Notes: a model not told the origin generated them from the sequence alone. Numbered from the stretch's first letter, positions 33,791-42,148 are shown. The stretch: 64,000 nucleotides of DNA from an uncultured Prevotellaceae bacterium (GCA_946404865.1 CAMJFC010000001.1:62001-126000), one strand, 5' to 3'. Numbers and translations: made by a program.

Positions 33791-35092
33791 TCAAAGAATA
33801 GAAGGCAACTGGTGCAGACGTGTGCTGTTGCTGCCCTTGATGAGGATATAGTAACCGCGTGGCTTTTCCTGGGCGATGGCCGACTTCACAGCTTCAACGT
33901 CGGTAAACTTGCGGAAACGGCTGTCTATCTTGCCAAACTCCTCACCCACCAACCACACCTCGTCGATGCCCGCGGTTGTCAGGAAATCGACGACCTTTTG
34001 GTGCTCTTCGCGGCTGACGGCTCCCAATTCGCGCATATCACCGAGGATGGCCATCTTGGGCGACACCTCCATATCACGGAAGTTGGTCAGGGCGGCATTC
34101 ATGCTCGTGGGATTGGCGTTGTAAGCGTCGATGATGAGGTGGTTGTCGGCTGTCTCTTCCAACTGAGAGCGGTTATTGCTGGGGATATATCCTGCCAGCG
34201 CATGGTCCACCTGTTCGGGTGTGACACCGAAGTGCAATCCGATGCAAGCTGCGGCCAGCATGTTGTAGATGTTGTACGCGCCGATGAGATGTGTCTGTAT
34301 GGTGCGTGGCTCTTCATTCCGCGGATGCCATGCGAATTTCAGGTAGGGGGCACATGAAATCACCTCACCCTCGACCGACAGGCGTTCGTCGGGTCGCGTG
34401 CCATAGCGTACGAGGTGCAGTCCTTCGGCGATACTCAACAGATGCTCATTCTCGTTGTGGATGAAGACGGTGCTGCCGGGACGTGTGCGGAGGAAATCGT
34501 AGAGCTCGCCTTTGGTGCGGACCACGCCTTCGAAACTGCCGAATCCCTCCAGATGGGCTCTCCCGACATTGGTGATGATGCCGCAGTCAGGCTCCACGAT
34601 GTTCACCAGCGTCTTGATTTCGCCCGGATGGTTGGCACCCATCTCTATCACGGCGATGTCATGCTCACGGGTCATCTGCAACAGTGTTTTCGGCACGCCG
34701 ATATGGTTGTTGAAGTTGCCACGTGTGTAGTGAACATGATATTTCTCGCCGAGCACGGTGGCAATCAGTTCCTTGGTGGTCGTTTTGCCGTTGGTGCCTG
34801 TCACGCCGATGATCTTCGTGCCCAGGGCACGGCGGTGCTCGCGAGCCAACTGCTGCAAGGCTGTCAGACAGTCATCCACGAGGATATACCGCTCATCGTC
34901 AGCCACTTGGTATTGCGCCTCGTCGATGACGGCGTATGCGCAACCCTTCTCTAAGGCCATGGCAGCGAAGGCGTTGCCGTTGAACGATTCCCCCTTCAGT
35001 GCGAAGAAAATGGACCCTGCGGGGCAGTCGCGACTGTCGGTTGTCACTTGCGGGTGCTGTTGGAAGATGCTGTAAAGTTGTTCTGTTTTCAT
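33791..35092 (-). CDS. murF: UDP-MurNAc-tripeptide:D-Ala-D-Ala ligase
   Basis: This 433-residue Mur ligase adds D-Ala-D-Ala to the UDP-MurNAc tripeptide with ATP in the cytosol. The P-loop is GVTGTNGKTTTKEL near residues 97-110, followed by GNFNNHIGVPKTLL, EMGANHPGEIKTL and NVGRAHLEGFGS. The substrate-binding end has DAYNANPTSM. The short N-terminal MurF domain begins TDSRDCPAGSIFFALKG. A TACTTTTG box lies just upstream on this strand. The ddl gene that makes its substrate is at 46225. Confidence 0.95.
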   Translation of the reverse strand: MKTEQLYSIFQQHPQVTTDSRDCPAGSIFFALKGESFNGNAFAAMALEKGCAYAVIDEAQYQVADDERYILVDDCLTALQQLAREHRRALGTKIIGVTGTNGKTTTKELIATVLGEKYHVHYTRGNFNNHIGVPKTLLQMTREHDIAVIEMGANHPGEIKTLVNIVEPDCGIITNVGRAHLEGFGSFEGVVRTKGELYDFLRTRPGSTVFIHNENEHLLSIAEGLHLVRYGTRPDERLSVEGEVISCAPYLKFAWHPRNEEPRTIQTHLIGAYNIYNMLAAACIGLHFGVTPEQVDHALAGYIPSNNRSQLEETADNHLIIDAYNANPTSMNAALTNFRDMEVSPKMAILGDMRELGAVSREEHQKVVDFLTTAGIDEVWLVGEEFGKIDSRFRKFTDVEAVKSAIAQEKPRGYYILIKGSNSTRLHQLPSIL

Positions 35093-35114
35093 GTTTTTTT
35101 CCTTTCTGTGGGTG

Positions 35115-35122
35115 CAAAAGTA
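35115..35122 (-). promoter_or_regulatory. Predicted -7 box TACTTTTG for murF
   Basis: Reads caaaagta on the plus strand, 22 bp from the murF start; matches TAnnTTTG. Confidence 0.5.
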
Positions 35123-35199
35123 ATGTTTTTCGATGAAACATCGTGTGTTATTTCATTTTTTTTATTAACTTCGCAGCGCAAATACATCGACACATCAAA

Positions 35200-36042
35200 A
35201 TGAGTCTGAAATACGAAGGAACCATCCGTGTAGGTGGCAAGTTGCTCGACTTGTCTCGGCCTGTTGTGATGGGAATCGTCAACGTAACGCCCGACTCATT
35301 CTATGCCGACAGTCGCGAACAGACGGAGTTGGAGATTGCCCGCCGTGCCGTCGAGATAGCTGAGGAGGGTGGCGCTGTCATCGATGTGGGAGGGTGCTCC
35401 ACACGCCCCGGCTTTGTGGCACCGCCAGTCGAAGAGGAGATGGCACGGTTGCGCTCAGGGCTGACCGCCGTGCGGCGCGCGTGCCCTGACATGCCCGTCA
35501 GCGTCGATACCTTCCGTCCCGAGGTGGCGAAGATGTGCGTCGAGGAGTTTGGCGCATGTATCATCAATGATGTAACAGAAGGCGGTTTGTCGTTAGCGCC
35601 AGAAAGGGCTGCCGATGACGTGCCTGAGATGTTCCAGATGGTCGCCCGGTTGCGGGTGCCCTATATCCTCACTTCCGTACAGTCTGATATGCGTATGATG
35701 TTGATGGCTTTCGCCCGCGAGGTGCAGCAGTTGCATGCTTTGGGCGTGGCAGATGTCATCCTCGACCCTGGATTCGGTTTCGGAAAAACCTTGGAGCAGA
35801 ACTATGCGGTACTGTCGGTGATGGAACGTTTGCAGATGCTCCGACTGCCAGTCTTGGCCGGGATGTCGCGTAAGTCGATGATTACACGTGTGCTGGGCAA
35901 TACCGCTGCGGATGCGCTGAATGGCACCACAGCACTCAATACGATGGCGCTCATGAAAGGCGCTTCCGTGCTTCGCGTACACGATGTGCGGCAGGCCGTG
36001 GAATGTGTCGAATTGTATATGCAACTCCTCCCTCAACCTTAA
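35200..36042 (+). CDS. folP: Dihydropteroate synthase
   Basis: This 280-residue TIM-barrel enzyme condenses pABA with dihydropterin pyrophosphate in folate synthesis; it is the sulfonamide target. Motifs are GIVNVTPDSFYADS, IDVGGCSTRPGF, VSVDTFRPEV, INDVTEGG, LDPGFGFGKT and GMSRKSMI. The GGCSTRPG loop has Cys where Glu/Gln/Ala is more common (GGESTRPG in many species). ATG 35200 is used; the open frame to 35143 extends into the promoter gap. The last residues (LLPQP) are encoded by the beginning of a ctcaacc repeat zone. Confidence 0.95.
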   Translation: MSLKYEGTIRVGGKLLDLSRPVVMGIVNVTPDSFYADSREQTELEIARRAVEIAEEGGAVIDVGGCSTRPGFVAPPVEEEMARLRSGLTAVRRACPDMPVSVDTFRPEVAKMCVEEFGACIINDVTEGGLSLAPERAADDVPEMFQMVARLRVPYILTSVQSDMRMMLMAFAREVQQLHALGVADVILDPGFGFGKTLEQNYAVLSVMERLQMLRLPVLAGMSRKSMITRVLGNTAADALNGTTALNTMALMKGASVLRVHDVRQAVECVELYMQLLPQP

Positions 36043-36106
36043 CCCCTCAACCCTCCTCCCTCAACCTTAACCCTTCAACCCTCAACCCTCAACCTTCAAC
36101 CCTCAA
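36029..36106 (+). repeat. 7-bp-period repeat (ctcaacc/ttcaacc)
   Basis: Degenerate units cctcaac, cttcaac and cttaacc fill the gap between folP and the diadenylate cyclase gene. They begin inside the last codons of folP. Confidence 0.75.
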
Positions 36107-36108
36107 AT

Positions 36109-36906
36109 ATGTTTTTTGACTTCGGAGTGAAAGATGCCATTGACATCATATTGGTGGCACTCCTGTTATACTATGTTTATCGCCTCATGCGGGTGTCGCG
36201 TTCGCTGAACGTGTTCATCGGCATCATGGTTTTCGTCGTGGTATGGCTGTTCGTGAGCCATGTGCTGGAGATGAAACTCATGGGCGCCATCCTCGACAAG
36301 GTGGTGAGCGTCGGTGTCATCGGCATCGTCATCCTCTTCCAAGACGACATACGAAAATTCCTATATAATATCGGTGCACATCGTAAAGTGGCCAATCTGG
36401 TGAATTTCTTCACATCGGCCAAACGTCGTGAGGAGCGTATGAAAACACAGAAAAACGATGCTGTTATGCCCATCGTCAGAGCCTGTCAGAATATGGCCCG
36501 CGGCAAGGTGGGGGCACTCATCGTGTTGGAGCGGCACAAATCATTGGACGAAGTGGTGATGACAGGCGATGTGATAGACGCGGCGGTCAACCAACGGCTC
36601 ATTGAGAATATCTTCTTTAAGAACTCGCCATTGCACGATGGTGGTATGGTTATCACCAAAAACCGCATACGGGCGGCAGCCTGTATCCTGCCCGTGTCGC
36701 ACGACCTGGACATCCCCAAGGAGTATGGCTTGCGCCACAGGGCGGCCCTTGGCATCTCGCAGGAGACCGACGCGCTGGCTGTGGTGGTGAGCGAGGAGAC
36801 CGGACGTATCAGCATCGCCGTGGGCGGTGAACTGAAAGCGCGCCTTTCTGCCGAGGATTTGGAGAGTATTCTGACGCAGGAGATGGCTGATGTGCATACG
36901 GCATAG
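36109..36906 (+). CDS. cdaA: Membrane diadenylate cyclase (CdaA/DacA type)
   Basis: This 265-residue enzyme makes cyclic di-AMP from two ATP. Three N-terminal helices (IDIILVALLLYYVYRLM, LNVFIGIMVFVVVWLFV, VGVIGIVILFQDDIR) precede the DAC domain. The catalytic loop reads SPLHDGGMVI, with Asp177-Gly178-Gly179 where most cyclases have DGA. RHR is at 209-211 in YGLRHRAALGISQETDA. It is probably in an operon after folP, as commonly found in Bacteroidota. It starts 3 bp after the folP repeat zone. Confidence 0.92.
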   Translation: MFFDFGVKDAIDIILVALLLYYVYRLMRVSRSLNVFIGIMVFVVVWLFVSHVLEMKLMGAILDKVVSVGVIGIVILFQDDIRKFLYNIGAHRKVANLVNFFTSAKRREERMKTQKNDAVMPIVRACQNMARGKVGALIVLERHKSLDEVVMTGDVIDAAVNQRLIENIFFKNSPLHDGGMVITKNRIRAAACILPVSHDLDIPKEYGLRHRAALGISQETDALAVVVSEETGRISIAVGGELKARLSAEDLESILTQEMADVHTA

Positions 36907-36974
36907 TCTTGAAAAAGAGCATAATCTATCAAAACATTTCAAAACAATATCAAACAAATATCTTTATTAACACT

Positions 36975-37982
36975 ATGGATTTAATACAGCAAATTATTCA
37001 GCGCGCTAAGAGTAACAAGCAGCGCATCGTGCTTCCCGAGGCAACCGAGGAGCGTACACTGAGAGCCGCCGACCGTGTGTTGGCAGAGGACATCGCCGAC
37101 CTGATTCTCATTGGCAATCCCGATGAGATACACCGTCTGGCTGGAGAATGGGGACTGACGAATATCGACAAGGCTACCCTTATCGATCCCGAGAACAATC
37201 CCAAGAGCGAGGAGTATGCCCAACTGCTCACCAAACTGCGTGAGAAGAAAGGCATGACCATTGAGAAAGCCCGCGAACTGGTGAAGAACCCGCTCTATCT
37301 GGGTTGTATGATTATCAAAACGGAAGGAGCCGACGGACAAATCTCCGGTGCACTGAGCACTACGGGCGACACCTTGCGCCCCGCATTGCAGATTATCAAA
37401 TGTGCCCCGGGCATCACTTGCGTCAGCGGTGCCATGCTGATGGTGACCAACTGCCCCGAGTACGGCGAGAACGGCGTGCTTGTGTTTGGTGATGTGGCCG
37501 TGACCCCGGCTCCCGATGCCAAGCAGTTGTCGCAAATCGCTTATTGCACAGCACAGACCGCCAAGAGCGTGGCTGGGTTTGAAGACCCCCGCGTGGCGAT
37601 GCTCAGCTTCTCGACCAAAGGCAGTGCCACTCACGAGGTGGTGGACAAGGTGATTGAGGCTACCCGTCTGGCACGTGAACTCGACCCGACACTCAAGGTG
37701 GACGGAGAGTTGCAGGCTGATGCCGCCCTCGTTCCCTCTGTCGGTGCGAAGAAGGCTCCCGGTAGCGACATCGCCGGCAAGGCCAATGTGCTCGTGTTCC
37801 CCAACTTGGAAGTGGGTAACATCGCTTACAAGCTGGTGCAGCGTCTGGGCAATGCCATCGCCATTGGTCCTATCCTCCAAGGCATCGCTCGTCCGGTCAA
37901 CGACCTCAGCCGTGGTTGCTCCGTCGAGGACATCTACTACCTCGTCGCCATCACCGCCTGCCAGGCCATGGATGCAAAATAA
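36975..37982 (+). CDS. pta: Phosphate acetyltransferase
   Basis: This 335-residue enzyme of the short Pta class interconverts acetyl-CoA and acetyl phosphate. The start MDLIQQIIQRAKSNKQRIVLPEATEERTLRAA and the motifs GALSTTGDTLRPALQII, VAMLSFSTKGSA, VDGELQADAALVP and VLVFPNLEVGNIAYKLVQR are diagnostic. The frame continues upstream to a TTG at 36909, but ATG 36975 fits the family. Acetate kinase follows at 38546, so the two form the usual acetate/ATP module, here interrupted by a four-helix-bundle gene and its repeats. Confidence 0.95.
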   Translation: MDLIQQIIQRAKSNKQRIVLPEATEERTLRAADRVLAEDIADLILIGNPDEIHRLAGEWGLTNIDKATLIDPENNPKSEEYAQLLTKLREKKGMTIEKARELVKNPLYLGCMIIKTEGADGQISGALSTTGDTLRPALQIIKCAPGITCVSGAMLMVTNCPEYGENGVLVFGDVAVTPAPDAKQLSQIAYCTAQTAKSVAGFEDPRVAMLSFSTKGSATHEVVDKVIEATRLARELDPTLKVDGELQADAALVPSVGAKKAPGSDIAGKANVLVFPNLEVGNIAYKLVQRLGNAIAIGPILQGIARPVNDLSRGCSVEDIYYLVAITACQAMDAK

Positions 37983-38009
37983 TGACGAATGAGGAATGAC
38001 GAATGTGGA
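37982..38009 (+). repeat. 7-bp tandem repeat (atgacga), 4 units
   Basis: Units atgacga, atgagga, atgacga, atgtgga begin at the end of pta (the first unit shares its A with the pta stop codon). The inverse type (attcgtc, attcaac) flanks the other side of the inserted gene at 38423-38540. Confidence 0.75.
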
Positions 38010-38060
38010 GTGGTCGTGCTTCGCACGATGAAGAATGAAATCATGTAGAATTGTCGTGGC

Positions 38061-38423
38061 ATGAGTGATTTTGGCAAAGTCGTCGAAGAGAAATGTATGA
38101 ATTTCGCAATTCGTATAGTCAATCTCTGTCATTTCCTCAATGAAGAGAAAAAAGAATATAGGATTGCGGATCAGCTATTCCGAAGTGGAACGAGCATCGG
38201 AGCGAATATGTCTGAGGCACAGTGTGCCATCAGTAAAAGCGATTTCATCGCCAAAGTGTACATTTCTTTGAAAGAGTGTAATGAGGCTCTGTTCTGGTTA
38301 CGGCTTCTTCGAGCAACAATGTATCTTGATGAGCGTCAGTTCCTTTCTATTAATAACGACTGTGAAGAACTTAAAAAACTATTAGTCTCTATCACAAAAT
38401 CTGCCAGAAAAAATAATTCGTAA
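38061..38423 (+). CDS. Four-helix-bundle (23S IVS/Avd-like) protein
   Basis: This 120-residue all-helical protein carries the signature LFRSGTSIGANMSEAQCAISKSDFIAKVYISLKECNEALFWLRLL. This family (four helix bundle, S23/IVS) is often found inside 23S rRNA intervening sequences or as single genes, and is related to the Avd accessory protein of diversity-generating retroelements. No reverse transcriptase or template repeat is nearby. It splits pta from ackA and is flanked by heptad repeats of opposite orientation, so it looks like an inserted cassette. Confidence 0.85.
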   Translation: MSDFGKVVEEKCMNFAIRIVNLCHFLNEEKKEYRIADQLFRSGTSIGANMSEAQCAISKSDFIAKVYISLKECNEALFWLRLLRATMYLDERQFLSINNDCEELKKLLVSITKSARKNNS

Positions 38424-38540
38424 TTCGTCATTCTGCATTGCGTACGCGCAATCATTCAACATTCGTCATTCAACATTCGTCATTCAACATTGCGCATCGC
38501 GCAATCATTCAACATTCGTAATTCAACATTCGTAATTCTA
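38423..38540 (+). repeat. 7-bp-period repeat (attcaac/attcgtc) with two small hairpins
   Basis: Units attcaac and attcgtc alternate. Two longer units contain short palindromes (attgcgtacgcgcaat at about 38438 and attgcgcatcgcgcaat at about 38492), each followed by cattcaacattcg. It ends just before the ackA start. Confidence 0.8.
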
Positions 38541-38545
38541 AAGAT

Positions 38546-39736
38546 ATGAAAATTTTAGTTTTAAATTGTGGTTCATCGTCTATCAAGTACGCATTGTATG
38601 ACATGGATACCAAGACGGTGATGACATCGGGTGGCGCTGAGCGCGTGGGACTCGATGGCTCTTTCGTGAAAGTGAAACTCGCCAACGGCGAGAAAAAACA
38701 AATCATGCACGACATCCCCGAACATACCGAGGGCGTGAAGTTCATCTTCTCTCTGCTCACCGACCCTGAGATAGGTGTCATCAAAGACCTGAAAGAGATC
38801 GACGCCGTAGGCCATCGTATGGTGCATGGTGGTGAGAAGTTCAACAAGAGCGTCATCCTCACCGACGAGGTGCTCAAGGCGTTTGAGGAGTGCTCCGACC
38901 TGGCTCCGCTGCATAACCCCGCCAACCTGAAGGGTGTCAACGCCGTCAAGGAACTCATGCCAGGACTGACTCAGGTGGGCGTGTTCGATACTGCCTTCCA
39001 CCAGACCATGCCCGCTAAGGCTTATATGTATGCCATCCCCTACGAGCTCTACGAGAAATATGGCATTCGTCGTTACGGATTCCACGGCACCAGTCACCGC
39101 TATGTGTCGGCACGCGCCTGCGAGTTCTTGGGCATCAAGCCTGAGGGAACGAAGATGGTCACCTGCCATGTGGGCAACGGCGGCTCTATCTGCGCTGTGA
39201 AAGATGGCAAGTGCGTGGACACCTCAATGGGTCTCACACCGCTCGAAGGTCTGATGATGGGTACACGCGCCGGCGACATCGACGGTGGCGCCGTGACGTT
39301 CATTGAGAAGAAACTCGGACTCGATGCTGATGGTATGTCCAACCTGCTCAACAAGAAGAGTGGTGTGGCCGGACTCACTGGCGGCAAGAGCGATATGCGC
39401 GACGTGGAACAGGCTGCCCTCGATGGTGATGCCCGTGCCCGTCTGGCACAGGATATGTATTTCTATCGTATCAAGAAATATATCGGTGCCTACGCTGCCG
39501 CTATGGGCGGACTCGATATCATCGTGTTCACTGCAGGTGTGGGCGAGAACCAGGTCAGCATGCGTTCGGAGGTCTGCAAGGACATGGAGTTCCTTGGTGT
39601 GAAGTTCGACGAGGAACGGAACAAGGTGCGTGGTGAAGAGGCTGTTATCTCGGCCGAAGACTCACGTGTCAAGGTTCTGGTCATCCCCACCGACGAGGAA
39701 CTGATGATTGCCACCGACACCATGAATCTGTTGTAA
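38546..39736 (+). CDS. ackA: Acetate kinase
   Basis: This 396-residue enzyme converts acetyl phosphate and ADP to acetate and ATP. Motifs are VLNCGSSSIKYALYDM, GHRMVHGGEKF, FDTAFHQTMPAKAYMYAIP, RRYGFHGTSHRYVS, CHVGNGGSICAVKDGKCVDTSMGLTPLEGLMMGTR and FTAGVGENQ. The length is standard. It follows pta in the same direction with the four-helix-bundle insertion between, and ends before a strong terminator at 39803. Confidence 0.97.
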   Translation: MKILVLNCGSSSIKYALYDMDTKTVMTSGGAERVGLDGSFVKVKLANGEKKQIMHDIPEHTEGVKFIFSLLTDPEIGVIKDLKEIDAVGHRMVHGGEKFNKSVILTDEVLKAFEECSDLAPLHNPANLKGVNAVKELMPGLTQVGVFDTAFHQTMPAKAYMYAIPYELYEKYGIRRYGFHGTSHRYVSARACEFLGIKPEGTKMVTCHVGNGGSICAVKDGKCVDTSMGLTPLEGLMMGTRAGDIDGGAVTFIEKKLGLDADGMSNLLNKKSGVAGLTGGKSDMRDVEQAALDGDARARLAQDMYFYRIKKYIGAYAAAMGGLDIIVFTAGVGENQVSMRSEVCKDMEFLGVKFDEERNKVRGEEAVISAEDSRVKVLVIPTDEELMIATDTMNLL

Positions 39737-39802
39737 TCACTATCCCTTCCTACCCGAGTGAATCCCCACGCGGTGAATAGGGGAGGGGGCAGAATAGAAT
39801 AA

Positions 39803-39836
39803 AAGGCGCGTCTCTCACGAGATGCGCCTTTTTAAA
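39803..39836. terminator. Hairpin terminator after ackA, usable from both strands
   Basis: AAAAGGCGC and GCGCCTTTTT form the stem around a tctctcacgaga-type inner stem; T-runs occur on both strands. It ends ackA and could also end a short minus-strand RNA from the promoter at 39937-39967. Confidence 0.8.
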
Positions 39837-39932
39837 AAAGACTTAACTTGATTCTACAAACCTGATTCTTATGATGTCTATATTGCTTCCTTTTTGTATT
39901 TTCTTATCGTATGCAGAAATGCCTCATTTTCG
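39803..39932 (-). ncRNA. Candidate small RNA, convergent with ackA
   Basis: On the minus strand a good promoter (TTG at 39967-39965, 20-nt spacer, TACTTTTG at 39944-39937) is followed after about 100 nt by the hairpin at 39836-39803, with no plausible ORF between. The predicted transcript is about 120-130 nt. It has no match to an RNA family that I recognise. The remaining stretch up to 40086 holds nothing else visible. Confidence 0.35.
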
Positions 39933-39936
39933 TTTG

Positions 39937-39967
39937 CAAAAGTAAGGCGCAATTCGAGTGTCAACAA
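39937..39967 (-). promoter_or_regulatory. Predicted minus-strand promoter without a downstream gene
   Basis: The plus strand reads caaaagta (39937-39944) and caa (39965-39967), giving TTG-N20-TACTTTTG on the minus strand. Confidence 0.5.
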
Positions 39968-40086
39968 TTATTTTCAGCGAATAGGCCGTTTTCTTCAACG
40001 TATCACAACCTCATATTGTTCGCCTCATGACCTCCACCCCTTATCTCTCGCCTGATAACGCCAAACATGGCCTCATCACCTCCATT

Positions 40087-40851
40087 TTACGGTTGACTCT
40101 CACCTTCAATATACTCTTCGTAGAAGAGATGCTCGCCATCGAACACAACATAGCTGAAATGCCAAATCCAGTCGCCCAGGATAATCATCCTCGTTTTGCG
40201 CGACAGCATCAGGTCGAGTTCTATATGCCGGTGACCGAAGATGAAGTAGTCGATATTATCGTGCGTCTTCATGTACTCTTTCGTGAAGAGCACCAGATGC
40301 TCCTTATCTTCGCCCATATAGGGTTCTTCTTTGCCGTCGGGATGCTTCATCCTACTGTGCTTCGCCCAGTTCAAGCCTAATCCCATGCCCCAACGGGGAT
40401 GGATGAAATTGAGCAGCCGTTGGCAGGTGCGGTTGTGGAACATACTGCGCAACAGCTTGAATTTCTTGTCAGGGTCGCCCAGTCCGTCACCGTGGGCCAT
40501 GAAGAATATCTTCCCGTAAATCTCCGTGGTGAGCGGTTGTTTGTGTACAATCAGCCCGCATTCCTGCTCCAAATAACCATAGGTCCACAGGTCGTGGTTG
40601 CCGGTGAAAAAATGCACCTCCACACCAAGGTCGGTCAGTTCCGACAACTTACCCAAAAAGCGGGTATAACCTTTGGGTACCACGAGTTTATACTCGTTCC
40701 AAAAGTCAAACATATCGCCCAACAGATACACGGCAGCGGCTTTGTGCTTGATGCTGTCGAGAAAACGCACCAGACGGCGCTCCTGTGTGCGTGAATGCTC
40801 AATGGCGAGCGACCCTAAATGGGCATCGGAGAGGAAATAAATGTTTTTCAT
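40087..40851 (-). CDS. lpxH: UDP-2,3-diacylglucosamine diphosphatase
   Basis: This 254-residue calcineurin-like phosphoesterase has the five metal motifs: DAH (FLSDAHLGS), GDMFDFWNEY, GNHDLW, the AHGDGLG His, and GHRHIELD. The HFFTGNHDLWTYGYLEQE and RWGMGLGLNWAKHSR segments match the Bacteroidota LpxH-like group. It would cleave UDP-diacylglucosamine to lipid X for lipid A synthesis at the inner membrane. It lies 13 bp after the MIP18-family gene on the same strand, so the two are probably co-transcribed. Confidence 0.87.
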   Translation of the reverse strand: MKNIYFLSDAHLGSLAIEHSRTQERRLVRFLDSIKHKAAAVYLLGDMFDFWNEYKLVVPKGYTRFLGKLSELTDLGVEVHFFTGNHDLWTYGYLEQECGLIVHKQPLTTEIYGKIFFMAHGDGLGDPDKKFKLLRSMFHNRTCQRLLNFIHPRWGMGLGLNWAKHSRMKHPDGKEEPYMGEDKEHLVLFTKEYMKTHDNIDYFIFGHRHIELDLMLSRKTRMIILGDWIWHFSYVVFDGEHLFYEEYIEGESQP

Positions 40852-40864
40852 CAGCTGTCAGTCG

Positions 40865-41185
40865 TTAGTCTAATCCTAATTCTACGCGTGCTTCTTCACT
40901 CATCATACTCTTGTCCCATTCGGGCTCAAACACCAGTTGCACGTTGGCACTCTTCACCCCTGTCACCGCCTCTACTTTCTGTCGCACATCTTCGAGGATG
41001 AAGTCGGCGGCAGGACAAGTGGGAGCCGTGAAGGTCATGTCGATATCCACGGTATAGTCGTCTTTCACGTCAACTTGATAGATGAGTCCTAAGTCGTAGA
41101 TGTTGACGGGTATCTCCGGGTCGAACACGGTGCGGAGCACATCCACGATGCGCTCTTCTATTTGGGTCTTTTCTTCTTGAGTCAT
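40865..41185 (-). CDS. MIP18/DUF59 family protein (SufT-like iron-sulfur assembly)
   Basis: This 106-residue protein has the family signature VLRTVFDPEIPVNIYDLGLIYQVDV, the TFTAPTCPAADFI motif with the conserved Cys, and a C-terminal FEPEWDKSMMSEEARVELGL. Relatives help load Fe-S clusters (SufT) or act in phenylacetate oxidation (PaaD); without paa genes nearby, Fe-S assembly is the better guess. ATG 41185 is used. The frame extends to 41272, but those extra codons would translate the gggagttt repeat and are unlikely to be real. Confidence 0.88.
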   Translation of the reverse strand: MTQEEKTQIEERIVDVLRTVFDPEIPVNIYDLGLIYQVDVKDDYTVDIDMTFTAPTCPAADFILEDVRQKVEAVTGVKSANVQLVFEPEWDKSMMSEEARVELGLD

Positions 41186-41195
41186 GGCTTTATTT

Positions 41196-41235
41196 GGGAG
41201 TTTAGGAGTTTGGGAGTTTGGGAGTTTAGGAGTTT
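41196..41235 (+). repeat. 8-bp tandem repeat (gggagttt), 5 units
   Basis: Units gggagttt, aggagttt, gggagttt, gggagttt, aggagttt lie just upstream of the MIP18-family start. Weaker copies continue to about 41300. Confidence 0.85.
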
Positions 41236-41304
41236 GGACAATAGTTTTCGAGGAGTGGAGGAGTGAAGACAATAGTTATTTTCTGGGAGTTTGTGAGTTG
41301 GAAA

Positions 41305-41325
41305 GTAGGCACGCCGCGTCCCTAC
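41305..41325. repeat. REP-like palindrome, internally deleted copy
   Basis: GTAGG joins directly to CACGCCGCGTCCCTAC, so about ten bases of the left arm are missing compared with 33717-33750. The repeated phrase agttcaa (7 bp) follows at 41341-41354, next to the radC stop. Confidence 0.65.
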
Positions 41326-41348
41326 TTAGTAATCATATAGTTCAAAGT

Positions 41349-42035
41349 TCAAAGTCTTCCGTTGTCACGGTAACTGTAGTAGTCGCCGTCGGTCACGATG
41401 ACGTGGTCGAGAAAATGGATGCGCATCAGTTCACACGCTTTCTTAAACCGTTCGGTCAACCGGTCATCATCCCTGCTCGGATGGGTGTTGCCCGACGGGT
41501 GGTTGTGGCACAGGGCGATGACGGTGGCATTATTCAGCAGTGCATGCTTCAGGGCGATGCGCACATCTACGGATGTCTCGCTGATGCCGCCGTGCGACAG
41601 TTCTATCTCTTTGATGAGACCGTAGTTCTGGTTCATCAGAACCACCCAGGCCTCTTCTACATCTTTGTCGCGCAGACGTTCCACCATCAGCTCGTAAATG
41701 TTCTGCGAACTGTCCATCCTGTTGCGCTTCCTCACCTCTTCCAACTGCCTCCGCTTCCCCAGTTCACAGGCAGCTATGATGGTGATGGCTTTCGCCTCGC
41801 CGATGCCTTTAAATTTCATCAGCTCACCGATGCTCATCTTTCCCAGCACATTCAGCCTATCCTCGCAGTCGTGGAGCACCTGTTTCATCAGCGTCACAGC
41901 CGAGACTCCGGGTTGTCCCGAGCCAATGAGGATGGCCAGCAACTCTGCGTTAGTCAGCGCCGCCGGTCCTTGGGCCATCAGCTTCTCGCGTGGCCGGTCT
42001 TCCATCGCCCATTGTGTGATGCTCAAATTGTCCAT
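41349..42035 (-). CDS. radC: RadC-family JAMM protein
   Basis: This 228-residue protein has an N-terminal HhH-like region (LMKFKGIGEAKAITIIAACELGKR). The C-terminal JAMM/MPN domain carries ISETSVDVR and the signature HNHPSGNTHPSRDD (HxHPx6SxxD), followed by HVIVTDGDYYSYRDNG. Despite the name, a DNA-repair role is doubtful; the JAMM fold points to a metal-dependent hydrolase or DNA-processing function. It is a single minus-strand gene bordered by repeat zones on both sides. Confidence 0.93.
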   Translation of the reverse strand: MDNLSITQWAMEDRPREKLMAQGPAALTNAELLAILIGSGQPGVSAVTLMKQVLHDCEDRLNVLGKMSIGELMKFKGIGEAKAITIIAACELGKRRQLEEVRKRNRMDSSQNIYELMVERLRDKDVEEAWVVLMNQNYGLIKEIELSHGGISETSVDVRIALKHALLNNATVIALCHNHPSGNTHPSRDDDRLTERFKKACELMRIHFLDHVIVTDGDYYSYRDNGRL

Positions 42036-42148
42036 ATCACCTCATATTTCATACCTCATACCTCACACCCCTTACTCATATCTTATACCTCTCACCCCTT
42101 ACCTCTTACCTCTCACCCCTCTTACCTCACACCCCTTACCCCTTACCT
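42036..42148 (+). repeat. 7-bp-period repeat (ttacctc/tcacccc)
   Basis: A 113-bp low-complexity stretch of units such as cataccT, cttacctc and tcacccct fills the whole gap between the glycosyltransferase and radC. Same type, opposite orientation, as 4193-4220. Confidence 0.75.

Noticed and set aside
36981..38132. 383-codon minus-strand open frame
   Set aside because: Antisense to pta, which is certain. It results from the codon bias of the plus-strand gene.
38061..38423. Avd of a diversity-generating retroelement
   Set aside because: The protein is of the related four-helix-bundle family, but no reverse transcriptase, template repeat or variable repeat was seen nearby.
38423..38540. CRISPR-like array
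   Set aside because: The repeats are 7 bp with no spacers of constant length and no cas genes.
41186..41272. N-terminal extension of the MIP18-family protein
   Set aside because: The extra codons would translate the gggagttt repeat (PNSQTPKLPN), and family members begin near ATG 41185.
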